Source: Astropecten irregularis (Eukaryota; Echinodermata; Asteroidea; Paxillosida; Astropectinidae). Taken from it: a stretch of DNA of 64,000 bases. Below are positions 22,401 through 28,291 of the stretch, piece after piece. The stretch covers positions 16,822,931-16,886,930 of the forward strand of contig OZ020255.1 of assembly GCA_963971285.1 (NCBI GenBank). Reading direction: 5' to 3'. Below the pieces are notes generated by a model. That model was not told where the DNA came from and searched no databases. It was given only the letters and a program-made list of their open reading frames with translations. How positions within the stretch are numbered: position 1 is the first letter of the stretch; each line of letters starts with the position of its first letter. A program made the position numbers and the translations under genes.

Positions 22401-25400
22401 CTGTACTGGCTAACATTTTAAATTATAGAATTCAGCCAGTTTCCATAATTGTGGTTATTTGATGATTATTTTAAATTATGTTTAATTGTATTTAACTGAT
22501 TTCTTTCTTGCTGCTACATGTATATTACATGTAGCCTACTTCTAAAGTCCTTAAAAAAAATTTTTTCAGTCACATTGCTGTGCTTATGAATCCTGTGATT
22601 TTGACAATGTCATGGTGTTTTTGTACATATTTTACTTTGGGCCTGTTTGTTTAACGCACAGGATCCCAAATCTGCAGATCCTTGTCCAAAAGGATACACT
22701 AGGATCCGGATCAGTAGGATCCGTGATCTTGTGCGTGAAACAAACAGGCCCTTTTATGTTGAATAATTAAAGGCACTTTTACATTATTAAATTGTGTGAT
22801 TTCCTACTAACACAGAACAAACATTGAAACAAACTGCTGAACAAATTCCTTCCTGATATGCAAGTGGCAAAATGTCATTGAGAAACAAGGCCTTTTTGTA
22901 GAGTGTAGAAACCCTATTAAAAACACTTGATGAGTAAGGTATCAATTCTTGTGTCCTTCAAGACCTGTTTGCTTAGATAACAAGGTACAGGTGGGAAGAA
23001 CCAAAAGTGAGTCCAACCTTTCGTCCAACCCATGGAGGTCCAACCCATGGAGGTAGGAAGCTTCCTAGCTCTAAGGTCTAACCCATGGTCTATAAGTAAT
23101 AGCACTGCGCTCTTGAGCTAAAAATAGCACCGAACCTCAGACAAACATTGCAACCGGCCATGCAAACGTGTGGTGAGTGGGGGTATGTGTGCGCGTGCAT
23201 GCATGGTGTGACGTCATTAGTGCGGAACGCTATTACATGTACATGGCTCAGCTAAACATGAGACCATGAAACAGAGCCAGGATTTGTACCAAACACAGAG
23301 TGAAATCACAGAGTGCTCAAAGTACATTACAATTCACTTCATATGAGACATTTCTTTCATCTTCAATAACAATGATACAATGCACAGTATGATAATAAAC
23401 AGCTATCCAGGAGGAGGCCAAACCTTCAAAAGTCAAAGGCTCTTGTATAATACCATATGCCATGCCCATTACAATACATCAAACTGTAGTAAACCGTGTC
23501 AAATACGCACAACAATGTAGCATTATTCATGAATAAATCACCTCCTCTCAACTGCCCAGATGAGCTATGACTACCATTAATAATAAAATAAGGTATAGAA
23601 ATCAGATACAACAGTCAATGGGCTGCAAAGCCAAGAATAAGATTGATGGTTATACCACCGAGTTCCACAGACCACGCTCTATGCGAAGACTCACCATGGA
23701 CAGCTTCCTTCAATCTGAACAACACAAACAATCCCTGACAAATCACTCTGCCTTTTTAACGACCATCTCTGCACTAATGCCCCTTTTTTATCATCATATT
23801 CCACTTCCAGGGTGAATAATTTATGCCCCTCCATGAGTCTCCAGTGGGGTTTGGTTTCTCAGGGCTGCTGCACTCACAGACCAGTGGTGTGGAGTCTGGT
23901 GGGTATCAGATCACCACACATGCTGTACAGTGTACACACACCAGTGGTGAGTATTTATTGCCTGTTAGCCACTGACTAACTGACCTCTCCACCAATGCAA
24001 TTGTTGAAGGTTGGAGATATGGATTGATTGTGAAGTAAAAAAAGAGAAGGGATGAAATCTGGATCCTGTTACTTAGGAAGGTGGACCAAGAGCAAGATGA
24101 GCAAGAGGACCTGGTACGGATGGACGGGAGATGGCACGGATGCACTTAGTCAGATCCTCTATCTATTGAGCCAGGAAGAGATGCTCTTTATCATAAATGC
24201 ACAGACGATAATTGAGATCCGTATCTATGGCTGGGGAATTGGATCGATCCTTATTGATAAAAAGTCTGTGCTTACTGCAAGCTTCTGTGAATTTTGGCTT
24301 GTGCTGCCTTTAACAGACCAGTTATGCCTAACCATGGAGGAAGGTCCTAACTATGGTATTCGGTAAGAAACAGAGAGCAAGATTTCTTAATGCTCTGAAG
24401 GAGTAGGCCTACACACAAAGCAGTGATAAGTAGGCCTACATGTATCTTTCTTGTCAGATTCCATTAAAACGAATTGAGGATGTTTTGGGTTTTCAACCAT
24501 TTGTTTGATTTCTGTATCAGTAGGCTAAGGCCTTTTGTGGAAATAACTGCATATTCTACAGCTGACTGCATACAAATTCCATTCTCATTCCAAAAATGGC
24601 AGAAGACAAGACAGGTCTTCCAAACGTTCAACTCAATCCTGTACATCAAGCAGAAACAACACCATCTCAGGGCTAAGGGTGAGGGATTGTCCTGCGTCAC
24701 TCCCAGAAAAATTTTGACATTGCCCTGTGATTTTTATCACTTACTTCTTCAAAGGGTCAACGTTACCATAACTCCATTTTATCGGACAACATCAACAATG
24801 CCTGGCCTCCGGAAGCTTGGAATCACCAGGAGCCCCTTGCTCACATGCTGCCAATTTATGACATCCAAAACGAGCTCACGCCCACACAGGGTGATGTACC
24901 AGATGGCATGTGTAGTGCATACTTGTCAAATAACAGAATACCGGCATCACTTTCCAATAAAGGAGACCACAAGAAATGACTGCAGCATTTAAAGAGAATG
25001 ATGGCATATCTTCTCTGCTGTCTAATGAATAAACCATGAGGACCTTCATGTACATGCGCACAGTTTTCGTTACATCAATTGGCTTTGAACCAGTAAAAAA
25101 ACATGTGCCTTTTCCATTTCACATATGCCACTTCCATTTCAACGGAGAAATCAAGGCCTTTTTGTAGAAGAAAATGCTTGGCAAAGAGCCTGCTCTTTTC
25201 AAGAACTAGACCTTGTAAAAAGCTGGGTCGTTGAAAACTGCACCAGCTGTTTTGATATTGCAGACATGTTGTGTTGAGGAATGCAGTTTACACTGCTGGT
25301 GTAGATTTAACACCCACAGTCTATCTTTTTTTGGAAGTTTGAGACAGGAGTTGGTGCTGTTTCAGCAAGAGAGGGCTACAGCATGCACCAGGTGGATAAA

Positions 25401-28291
25401 ATATTGAATGGCAGTCCGGCGAGTTCAATGTGAAGGTGATGAGGTTTGAAAAGAGCAGCAGCAGTAAGCGGCGGCTTTAACGCAACCTTTGCACTGAATA
25501 GATTCCAAACCAAAGATATTATCCTGCCTCCTTGCGTTACAGACACATGCAACTGGAGGCAGCTAGGTGAAAACAAAATTCCGACGAATCCCTAAAATAC
25601 AGGACATGTTTGATCCGTTAATCATCAGGCCAAGTTTTTGAAAACTGCAAATGATGAGTCATTCCGGCGTGCCAATAGACTGCCCGTGAAATTGGGAACT
25701 ATGAAATATGACATGATTTATGACTGAAGTGAAAATGTTTAGACTTTCGGTATTTAGTCATGGCAGCTGTAAAAACAAGCCCCTGGGAGTCAAAAGAGTG
25801 GGACTCAATGGCACATTCTTTGTTTTTATGCATTTGTGTACGGGTTTCACATGAGTTTGATGGTAATGATGGTAAAATGTACACATGTACATGTACATGT
25901 ACATGTACATGTACATGTACATGCATCTGTACTGTTTCTGTTATGACCTTACTGTGGGACTATGTACTGGGACAATGTCAGTCCCCCTTGAAATAAGACT
26001 TAGGCCTACAGGTGCACACATGAATTCAAGGTGAGGGGACAGTTTTTCTGTAGGCCTAAGTTCATTGGCTTTTTTGTGGAAAGGCGTCCTATGGGATTTT
26101 GAGGACAAAATGTTAATGCAAACTGTCCATTATGCATTTTTCATATACTTTCGCTGTGCACTTCTGGCCCATCCATGAAAGGGTCAACCCATAGAAGTTG
26201 AGGCATTTACTATAATTAAACCAAAGACCCCTTCCATTCCCATTCACTCTGAGATGAGTGCTGTCATTGGTCACCGTTGACAGACTGCTTTCCCTATATA
26301 TAGCACGGGCAAAAGGGAAAGAATTCTAGCCTTCCTGTGGACAAGGTACCACTTCCATTCCAATTAATCACTGCGAACACACCATCAGTGAGTCTGACCA
26401 TGGAGGAAGAAATAGAAACTTCTCCTCCTTCTCCTTATGTTCTCTCAAAAACTGTAGTCATACATGTAGGCCCTAGGTGCTGTGTATACTACAACCGACA
26501 GAATTATGGCCTTGCACAGGGTTATCCACTTTTTATTGACTTTTTAAAATCCAAGTTCATGATTCACTGTGAGGTTCGGATTTCAGATACCAAGCCTAGG
26601 ATCATAGCCCTACCTCAAAGTCAAACAGTGAAGAGCATGTGAATGCCATGACTGCAAGGGAGAGAACAAAAACCAACAATTCTGAAAGTTCCACCTCCTC
26701 CATGACCCAACCAACAAACACTTCCTCCTTCTACCAAAGTAAATTTGGACAACAAATTCACTGTGAACACAAACAGCGAATGCTTCAATCACTGAGCTGG
26801 AGCTGTGCCAGGGTATGGGAACTACCCCAGTGAACCACCAGAGGAACAAGAATTTATCTCCAGCATAACCTAAGCTGATGTAATCCCTTGGTTTAGATAA
26901 ACACTCTTTCACCCAGCCATTATTAAAAACACACACACTTACAGAAAGTCTGTTTGCAGGTGGATTTTTACAACCACCCTGACACCTCTAATGAAAGTTA
27001 AACCGGACCTGTTGGCAGTGGTAATGTCCCCCATCAAGGGTTACACAGGCACTATATTGTCACTGTATGCACAAGTCTTTCAAATCAAGAGTTTTTCAAC
27101 TTTTTTGTGAGGTCATAAGAATGATCCTACTCCTTACAAGCGTACAAGGACCCAGGAAGGATTCCTGGAGAGAGCTGATTACTCTGCCACCGGATAGTCA
27201 TACTGGACTTTTTATGGTGTGACAAAATTCACTGAGTTGATTAAGATCTGGAATTGGATACTGACAGGCTTGGTTCATAGAGCTACAAATGCTTGGTTAA
27301 AACATGGAGCTATACAAACCATGGAGCTATGAAACCGTAGGCTTGGTTAATTTTCCAGACCTTGTTTGGCAGCTTGCCAAAAGTCATAAGAATGATCCTA
27401 CTCCTTACAAGCATACAAGGACCCAGGAAGGATTCCTGGAGAGAGCTGATTACTCTGCCACCGGATAGTCATACTGGACTTTTTATGGTGCGACAAAATT
27501 CACTGAGTTGATTAAGATCTGGAATTGGATACTGACAGGCTTGGTTCATAGAGCTACAAATGCTTGGTTAAAACATGGAGCTATACAAACCATGGAGCTA
27601 TGAAACCGTAGGCTTGGTTAATTTTCCAGACCTTGTTTGGCAGCTTGCATTTTAATTAATTAATATCAAATGAATATATCTGAAGGGTTATTCAACCCTG
27701 GAAGCATTTAGTTCCGGAGTCTTTCCGAATCGGCTAAAATTTACAAACCCAAAACCCCCAAACCAGCATCCCTTTAACAATGTATTCTTTAGACTTGTAG
27801 GCCTACACCACCACAATGAGTCTAACCACCTGCATAAACTAGGCTGCCCGGGCTCTGTAGTCACGGTGAACTGCCTCACATAGAATGATTCAGCTAAAGG
27901 TCATGATTTAGGAGTAGTTGACAGAGTACCAGGAAGAAGCAAAATTTTTGGTATAAAATATTGGCAGTTAACCAATTTTTGCTATTAAGCAAATACTGTA
28001 ATGTGCTTAGCAGAGAGTTGGCTGTCCTAAGCAGGGTCAGAACCTGCAGATAGCCCTGGGCAGACAGTTCCTTGATTTCCTGACTCACCTGATTGGCGTA
28101 GAGAGAAGCGGTCGCTGGAGCCTGCGATCCTAACGTGTGGCGGCGATCTCTCTCCCTATAATACTGTCGCTGTGCTGACGAGTTGTTGCTGCTGCTGTGC
28201 GTTGCCCGTCGCTGTCCGATGGAGGGGTTGACTGGGCCCTGTTCTATGTACGCTGGGTTCACCCGGAGACCCCCACTTTGCTCATCAGATC
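4096..28291 (-). CDS. SRCIN1/KIAA1217: SKT/p140Cap family scaffold protein (KIAA1217/SRCIN1-like), 19 exons, 5' end missing
   Basis: Joined coding exons on the minus strand: 28291-28089, 21595-21491, 18431-18278, 17412-17214, 17095-16816, 16484-16178, 16005-15594, 15436-15176, 14980-14809, 14650-14542, 14167-14022, 13907-13741, 13498-13368, 13139-13064, 12725-12642, 12245-12107, 11827-9914, 6871-6729 and 4486-4096. All junctions are GT/AG and all phases close, giving 1796 residues plus TAG. Domains, numbered from the first full codon: RRHTLG in exon 1; a LKQKYPDH block (about 68-95); an AIP3/Bud6-like domain (about 135-240) with RASLPISR, MPNEV, ALFVRAFP and FYELENL; a Pro/Arg-rich linker (about 245-640); MEQQIASLAGMVRSAL (about 645-660); a coiled-coil region (about 735-980); polyproline at 1063-1068; PPPKPPRGY at 1382-1390; a short coiled coil at 1537-1560. 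In vertebrates the family are cytoplasmic, cytoskeleton-associated scaffolds; p140Cap restrains Src and binds actin regulators at synapses and adhesions. Family membership is secure. One ancestral gene before the vertebrate SKT/p140Cap split is inference. No initiator Met is present. Confidence 0.9.
5547..5878. mobile_element. piggyBac-like MITE, copy 2, in intron 18
   Basis: It is homologous throughout to 2809-3153, including AAAACGGCCACAGTATT and GGTATGTTTCTACCA. The right flank is TTAA (5879-5882). The left flank is TTAT (5543-5546), a one-base change from TTAA. It lies in the gene's last intron. Confidence 0.75.
6201..6326. mobile_element. Short MITE-like element ending GGGGCCGGTTTCAC
   Basis: The left end GAGACCGATTTCACTGAAG and the right end, as complement, GGGGCCGGTTTCACTAACG form imperfect inverted repeats, both continuing to a TTGCGAT block. 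The termini resemble the GGGGCCAATTTCATA family. It lies in intron 18. The boundaries are approximate. Confidence 0.5.
6729..6871 (-). CDS. SRCIN1/KIAA1217: Coding exon 18
   Basis: The acceptor is TTTCTCTCCTCAG and the donor is GATAG|GTGAGT. The exon has 143 bases, entering in phase 0 and leaving in phase 2. It encodes SSSYTKQTVIYRVGPKPFQI, DGQKVGGSPEDIETATVVSS and KREIIAD. It has no stop, strong splice sites and GC content above its surroundings. I do not recognise a domain. Confidence 0.85.
7874..8017. mobile_element. 144-bp MITE with GGCATGCAACTC termini (copy 1)
   Basis: The left end is CTGGCATGCAACTCAGA and the right end is GAGTTGCATGCCTG, an inverted repeat of 12-14 bp. CAAAAT flanks both sides (7868-7873 and 8018-8023), a possible target duplication. 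The interior matches 17487-17629 in the same orientation. Confidence 0.7.
8085..8215 (-). repeat. tRNA-derived SINE (Gly/Asn-like head)
   Basis: On the minus strand it reads GCTAGCTTGGCGGTCTAGTGG (an A-box-like stretch) and then GGGTTTGAATCCCACC (B box). The acceptor arms do not pair (GGCTAGC against CTGAGTC), so it is a SINE relic and not a functional tRNA. It differs from the other SINE family in the window. Confidence 0.55.
8780..8841. repeat. Foldback-family fragment in intron 17
   Basis: TTGCTTGGAATAAGGAGGAC, CTGACGCGTTTCGATCCTAG and CAGGATCTTTCTC match the reverse complement of 43914-43973. Confidence 0.7.
9048..9070. repeat. (AAAT)n microsatellite
   Basis: AATAAATAAATAAATAAAT, five units or more in intron 17. 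Confidence 0.9.
9752..9913 (-). other. Possible alternative 3' coding end after exon 17 (read-through of donor)
   Basis: The exon 17 frame continues for 53 codons past its donor (starting VTSLFSYNSHPPLAPSAPL, ending FKRVFSI) to TAA at 9754-9752. The Ser/Pro/Leu-rich composition is like the end of exon 17. I saw no AATAAA on the minus strand close downstream. An intron-retained isoform is possible; it may also be open by chance. Confidence 0.35.
9914..11827 (-). CDS. SRCIN1/KIAA1217: Coding exon 17, 638 codons: proline-rich, SH3-ligand-dense region
   Basis: The acceptor is CTCCATCAG and the donor is GAG|GTGACA, with phase 0 at both ends. The exon encodes AVEESRQRKS, a basic RRRTSLKQ, KKKVPPPPPPKRTH (polyproline at model residues 1063-1068), APAIPPKPAMM (about 1114-1124), a long Ser/Pro/Gln-rich disordered stretch, IAPPPKPPRGY (about 1381-1390), KPRRHTVTLPQHQKR, and a helix IQLLKEQYAKLRKLQEDQKM (about 1540-1559). 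Several Pro-x-x-Pro motifs flanked by Lys/Arg fit SH3-domain partners, as known for p140Cap. The frame stays open 53 codons beyond the donor, so a shorter C-terminal isoform ending at 9752 is possible. The donor was chosen because it joins exon 18 in phase. Confidence 0.92.
12107..12245 (-). CDS. SRCIN1/KIAA1217: Coding exon 16
   Basis: The acceptor is CCAATTATCAG and the donor is CAG|GTCAGA. The exon has 139 bases and leaves in phase 0. A later AG (ending TCTGTCCAG) was rejected because its frame meets a stop. It encodes ASVQEHRTPAVPVFEQTSQP and REVHMDNIQKISADHKQRLR. The second part is the helical lead into the large exon. Confidence 0.87.
12246..12641 (-). other. Intron 15 (396 bp)
   Basis: AT-rich single-copy-looking sequence. 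No repeat or open frame consistent with splicing was recognised. Confidence 0.6.
12642..12725 (-). CDS. SRCIN1/KIAA1217: Coding exon 15 (IKDEPGRLDDYMKR block)
   Basis: The acceptor is TTTGTTGCAG and the donor is AAGAG|GTGAGG. The exon has 84 bases. An AG 12 bases further in was rejected because it gives an immediate frameshift and stop. It encodes FIKDEPGRLDDYMKRCKKVT and GTLCTLK, matching the vertebrate FLKEEPHKLDSLLKR motif, one of the clearest conserved signatures in the C-terminal half. Confidence 0.93.
12726..13063 (-). other. Intron 14 (338 bp)
   Basis: About half of this intron is the SINE at 12833-13003, inserted in the gene's orientation. The remainder is AT-rich. Confidence 0.7.
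12833..13003 (-). repeat. tRNA-derived SINE, family with GTTTCCCTTGTGGTTATTT tail (copy 1)
   Basis: The minus strand reads CACCACCAACATAGCGCTGG, then GGTAGCTCAGTTGGTAAGAG (A box), GGTTCGAATCCCGC (B box), and the tail CAGTTTCCCTTGTGGTTATT. It sits in intron 14 in the same orientation as the gene. Confidence 0.75.
13064..13139 (-). CDS. SRCIN1/KIAA1217: Coding exon 14 (coiled-coil region)
   Basis: The acceptor is TTATTTTGTAG and the donor is GAAAA|GTAAGT. The exon has 76 bases. It encodes AFPMLVDKMKTVMQGEMEIV and VTEE, matching the vertebrate segment reading FPTLQNKMRAIL. A 76-base exon is easy to miss without homology. Confidence 0.92.
13368..13498 (-). CDS. SRCIN1/KIAA1217: Coding exon 13 (coiled-coil region)
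   Basis: The acceptor is TTCGTTTGCAG and the donor is AAAG|GTGCGT. The exon has 131 bases and leaves in phase 1. It encodes DLESAVEEMRDDVVSRQCHV and GEVDALAQAIGNSSKHIAEQ. The DLESAVEEMRDD part corresponds to the ELEDFVEDL segment of vertebrate KIAA1217, which anchors the family alignment through the coiled coil. Confidence 0.92.
13741..13907 (-). CDS. SRCIN1/KIAA1217: Coding exon 12 (coiled-coil region)
   Basis: The acceptor is TTCATCAAACAG and the donor is CAG|GTACTT. The exon has 167 bases, entering in phase 0 and leaving in phase 2. It encodes VQDMNVAFRATNRKVQLALR and DYIKYQMNRDKLDKQIR. The helical, charged character continues the coiled coil of exons 11 and 13. The segment RATPAGNEHPIRSLRTRTHQ probably forms a loop. 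Confidence 0.9.
13908..14021 (-). other. Intron 11, in-frame and open (possible retained intron)
   Basis: It has 114 bases, a multiple of three, with GT and AG ends and no stop in the frame of exons 11 and 12. Retention would insert 38 residues starting VILECSSPQEVVHD between two coiled-coil segments. It may be an ordinary short intron or an alternatively retained segment. Confidence 0.6.
14022..14167 (-). CDS. SRCIN1/KIAA1217: Coding exon 11 (first coiled-coil helix)
   Basis: The acceptor is TCTCTCCTCAG and the donor is ATG|GTAATA. The exon has 146 bases and leaves in phase 0. It encodes CRELRETTLNLKHTVKDLRD followed by QLKQIRKLQLNM, with a heptad pattern and matching the LR/LQ-rich helix of the vertebrate coiled coil. 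The following intron is open in the same frame, so the donor may be used optionally. Confidence 0.9.
14195..14515. repeat. Degenerate minisatellite ((A)CTGGTTTAGACTGG-like) filling intron 10
   Basis: Motifs such as GACTGGTTGAGACTAG, GCTGGTTTAG, CTGGTCTGGTTGAA, TTTAGACTGGACTGGTTGAG and GACTGGTTTAATAATAGG recur every 10-25 bases across nearly the whole 374-base intron. The pattern is an old tandem array that has diverged. Confidence 0.6.
14542..14650 (-). CDS. SRCIN1/KIAA1217: Coding exon 10
   Basis: The acceptor is AATTTGGCAG and the donor is AACA|GTGAGT. The exon has 109 bases, entering in phase 0 and leaving in phase 1. It encodes TPNRSKSELTGLNEEVIRAT and VDSFNSFN. It is short, Ser/Thr/Asn-rich and has no recognisable domain. 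It is placed by phase and by exact joins to exons 9 and 11. Confidence 0.82.
14809..14980 (-). CDS. SRCIN1/KIAA1217: Coding exon 9 (MEQQIASLAGMVRSAL helix)
   Basis: The acceptor is CTTTTATTTTAG and the donor is CAG|GTAAAA. The exon has 172 bases, entering in phase 2 and leaving in phase 0. It encodes DRISVMEQQIASLAGMVRSA and then a Pro/Gln-rich tail (PPQQRSPQRRPQQRPSSERV). The first part corresponds to the conserved helix of vertebrate members just before their coiled-coil region and fixes the reading frame. Confidence 0.92.
15176..15436 (-). CDS. SRCIN1/KIAA1217: Coding exon 8 (RPRDRSMDRP repeat-like linker)
   Basis: The acceptor is TTTCATTTCAG and the donor is GCATC|GTAAGA. The exon has 261 bases, entering and leaving in phase 2. 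It encodes PGMRQPPPNHMQQPGPNRPH, then three imperfect repeats of RT/SM(E/D)RPR, then GPPPMKHPHPPQANIRDMDP and SSVASSDPDAS. The short internal repeat looks like a local expansion. Confidence 0.86.
15594..16005 (-). CDS. SRCIN1/KIAA1217: Coding exon 7 (Pro/Gly/Arg-rich linker)
   Basis: The acceptor is TGTCCTTAG and the donor is GCTGG|GTAAGG. The exon has 412 bases and leaves in phase 2. It encodes ASGPGHDPSRHPPKEHQRDP, MGPPRGPPQRPPDMREGPNG and PPPDMQTRSPTRNAG. It is low-complexity, with many PPR and RGP motifs typical of SH3 or profilin ligands, and GC-rich compared with its introns. Other frames are also open for more than 100 codons, but only this one joins both neighbours. Confidence 0.86.
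16178..16484 (-). CDS. SRCIN1/KIAA1217: Coding exon 6 (basic, Pro/Ser/Thr-rich linker)
   Basis: The acceptor is CTCATTGCAG and the donor is ATGG|GTAAGA. The exon has 307 bases, entering in phase 0 and leaving in phase 1. It encodes GRGGSGIPHRSPPPGNEPF through MSSTTLPRQQDGRRTPTNAP to QRMQSTVQTTTM. The composition is disordered and strongly basic, with several Arg-x-x-Ser/Thr sites. No domain is recognisable. The vertebrate proteins also carry a long, poorly conserved linker here. Confidence 0.87.
16485..16815 (-). other. Intron 5 (331 bp)
   Basis: AT-rich, with no repeat family or coding pattern recognised. A short stretch at 16757-16815 resembles the adjacent exon (GATCAAACCAGTCTGGACCG against GATCAAACCGGTCCGGGCCG at 16882-16901), which suggests a local duplication of exon 5 sequence across the donor. 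Confidence 0.5.
16816..17095 (-). CDS. SRCIN1/KIAA1217: Coding exon 5 (end of AIP3-like domain and acidic stretch)
   Basis: The acceptor is AACCAATCTCAG and the donor is CAACAG|GTTGGT. A second GT four bases on was rejected because only the first keeps phase 0 into exon 6. The exon has 280 bases. It begins with DEVKDRVILKIYEPGYVEES, which closes the conserved domain, then NVCSDSELADIELPDFRERN, and ends RRMHPQQ. Confidence 0.88.
17214..17412 (-). CDS. SRCIN1/KIAA1217: Coding exon 4 (AIP3/Bud6-like domain core)
   Basis: The acceptor is AATTCCAG and the donor is GGA|GTAAGT. The exon has 199 bases, entering in phase 1 and leaving in phase 2. It encodes LVYLNYMSETKRALMPNEV, VKALFVRAFPRALTMAMLD and IYIRDPVTEIFYELENL. 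This is the best-conserved part of the family and the main reason for the identification; it aligns without gaps to the AIP3-like domain of KIAA1217/SRCIN1 as I know it. Confidence 0.95.
17487..17629. mobile_element. 143-bp MITE with CAGGCATGCAACTC termini (copy 2), in intron 3
   Basis: A perfect 14-bp terminal inverted repeat CAGGCATGCAACTC bounds a 143-bp element that shares GGAAATTCCAATCTTTAC and TTTCTATTTTCAATGG with 7874-8017. It lies just upstream of exon 4 on the coding strand. Confidence 0.75.
17858..17955 (-). repeat. tRNA-derived SINE, copy 2 (internally deleted, short)
   Basis: The minus strand reads TACCAACATAGGGCTGGATA, a shortened anticodon-arm region, then GGTTCGAATCCTGC. About 10 bases are missing between the boxes compared with the 18036-18197 copy, and the tail is not conserved. 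It forms an inverted pair with 18036-18197. Confidence 0.7.
18036..18197 (+). repeat. tRNA-derived SINE, copy 3 (full length)
   Basis: The plus strand reads ATTGACTATAAGGGACACC, CCAACATAGGGCTGGATAGC, TCAGTTGGTAAGAGC (A box), GGTTCGAATCTCGC (B box) and the tail GTTTCCCTTGTGGTTATTTG. It is the most complete copy and lies antisense in intron 3, 80 bases from an opposing copy. Confidence 0.8.
18278..18431 (-). CDS. SRCIN1/KIAA1217: Coding exon 3 (RASLPISR block)
   Basis: The acceptor is CCCCAACAG. The donor is G|GTACGC, a weak match to GTAAGT after the first four bases. The exon has 154 bases, entering in phase 0 and leaving in phase 1. It encodes DHLSFSNGFYDDDG, then RVRASLPISRMEANKSKEKP ending in a Gly split across the junction. 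The basic RASLP segment directly before the AIP3-like domain is a family signature. The next exon resumes exactly in frame, which supports the weak donor. Confidence 0.88.
18741..18763. repeat. (AAG)n microsatellite
   Basis: AAGAAGAAGAAGAAGAAG, seven or so units in intron 2. Confidence 0.9.
18785..18935. mobile_element. pogo/Tigger-like MITE, right end decayed
   Basis: It starts TA|CAGTGGAACGCCACTATAAC, the terminal style of pogo-type elements with a TA target. The interior (ACGACGGGATGCACA, GTTCAGCAGGCC) matches 51153-51344. The right terminus is degraded, so the end is approximate. Confidence 0.65.
19701..19731. repeat. TGTAATACAA minisatellite
   Basis: The 10-mer TGTAATACAA is repeated about three times, followed by a variant TAATGTAATACA. 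Confidence 0.75.
19806..20086. mobile_element. hAT-like MITE (CAGGGCTTGAA termini) with internal CTAGACC repeats
   Basis: The left end is CAGGGCTTGAATTTCATG and the right end, as complement, is CGGGGCTTGAAATATCC. The interior has six or more copies of ACTAGACC/GGTCTAGT in both orientations. TGATA occurs next to both ends but I cannot define an exact 8-bp duplication. Confidence 0.6.
20783..20838. repeat. Foldback-family fragment (GATCCTGCTAGGATC)
   Basis: TTCGATAAAGATCCTGCTAG, GATCAAAACATGCCAGGGCC and TCCTAACTCCAAGC match one arm of the foldback family best seen at 50138-50237. Confidence 0.65.
21148..21304. repeat. Foldback element with ACCCCCTTGG/CCAAGGGGGT arms
   Basis: The left arm (21148-21191: ATGGGTGTACATGTATGAAC to ACACCCCCTTGG) is imperfectly complementary to the right arm (21258-21304: CCAAGGGGGTGCATTTG to GGGGTACATCCCA), separated by about 65 bases. 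This suggests a hairpin-forming element. Confidence 0.5.
21491..21595 (-). CDS. SRCIN1/KIAA1217: Coding exon 2 (LKQKYP block)
   Basis: The acceptor is TATACACAG and the donor is AAG|GTGAGT. The exon has 105 bases, phase 0 at both ends, and encodes 35 residues containing EHKRELFLDYLKQKYPDHSD, a block conserved near the N-terminus of the family. It lies alone between introns of 6.5 kb and 3.1 kb. It is only 35 codons, so it was found by splice signals and family similarity, not by length. Confidence 0.88.
22433..22467 (+). repeat. SINE tail fragment
   Basis: CAGCCAGTTTCCATAATTG followed by TGGTTATTTGATGATT matches the 3' tail of the SINE at 18036-18197 without the tRNA head. Confidence 0.55.
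22639..22751. mobile_element. Harbinger-like MITE (GGGCCTGTTTGTTT termini)
   Basis: The terminal repeats GGGCCTGTTTGTTTAACGCA and, as complement, GGGCCTGTTTGTTTCACGCA are nearly perfect over 27 bp, and TTT flanks both ends (22636-22638 and 22752-22754). The 113-bp core carries GGATCCG-type palindromes. Confidence 0.75.
25879..25923. repeat. (ACATGT/TGTACA)n microsatellite
   Basis: ACATGT-ACATGT units run without a break for about 45 bases; the array is its own reverse complement. Confidence 0.9.
27112..27648. repeat. Tandem duplication, 271-bp period, two differences in 266 bp
   Basis: Bases 27112-27377 recur at 27383-27648. I found two substitutions (27142 G against 27413 A; 27220 T against 27491 C). 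The unit has no long open frame. It contains two short internal variants of GAGCTATACAAACCATGG/GAGCTATGAAACC. Confidence 0.9.
28089..28291 (-). CDS. SRCIN1/KIAA1217: Coding exon 1 of the model (RRHTLG exon)
   Basis: The acceptor is a pyrimidine-rich tract ending TTCCCAG and the donor is CAG|GTGAGT. The exon starts with two bases of a split codon, so an earlier exon must supply one base; it ends in phase 0. It encodes 67 full codons, including VNPAYIEQGPVNPSIGQRRA and ERDRRHTLGS. RRHTLG followed within about 20 residues by a KREL/FLDYLKQKYP block is the N-terminal layout of vertebrate KIAA1217. No Met occurs in the open frame, so this is not the first coding exon. Confidence 0.85.

Larger units (their letters stand above)
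21596..28088 (-). other. Intron 1 of the model (6.5 kb)
   Basis: It contains a GGGCCTGTTTG MITE (22639-22751), a SINE tail (22433-22467), a CRE-like TGACGTCA near 23210, a TGTACA microsatellite (25879-25923), a 271-bp tandem duplication (27112-27648) and several TAGGCCTA palindromes. The longest frame (24474-24992, plus strand, 172 codons) has no recognisable similarity, and I treat it as chance. Confidence 0.65.

Noticed and set aside
24474..24992. 172-codon open frame on the plus strand
   Set aside because: It has no recognisable domain, a mixed composition unlike coding sequence, no splice-linked neighbours and lies in an intron of the minus-strand gene.
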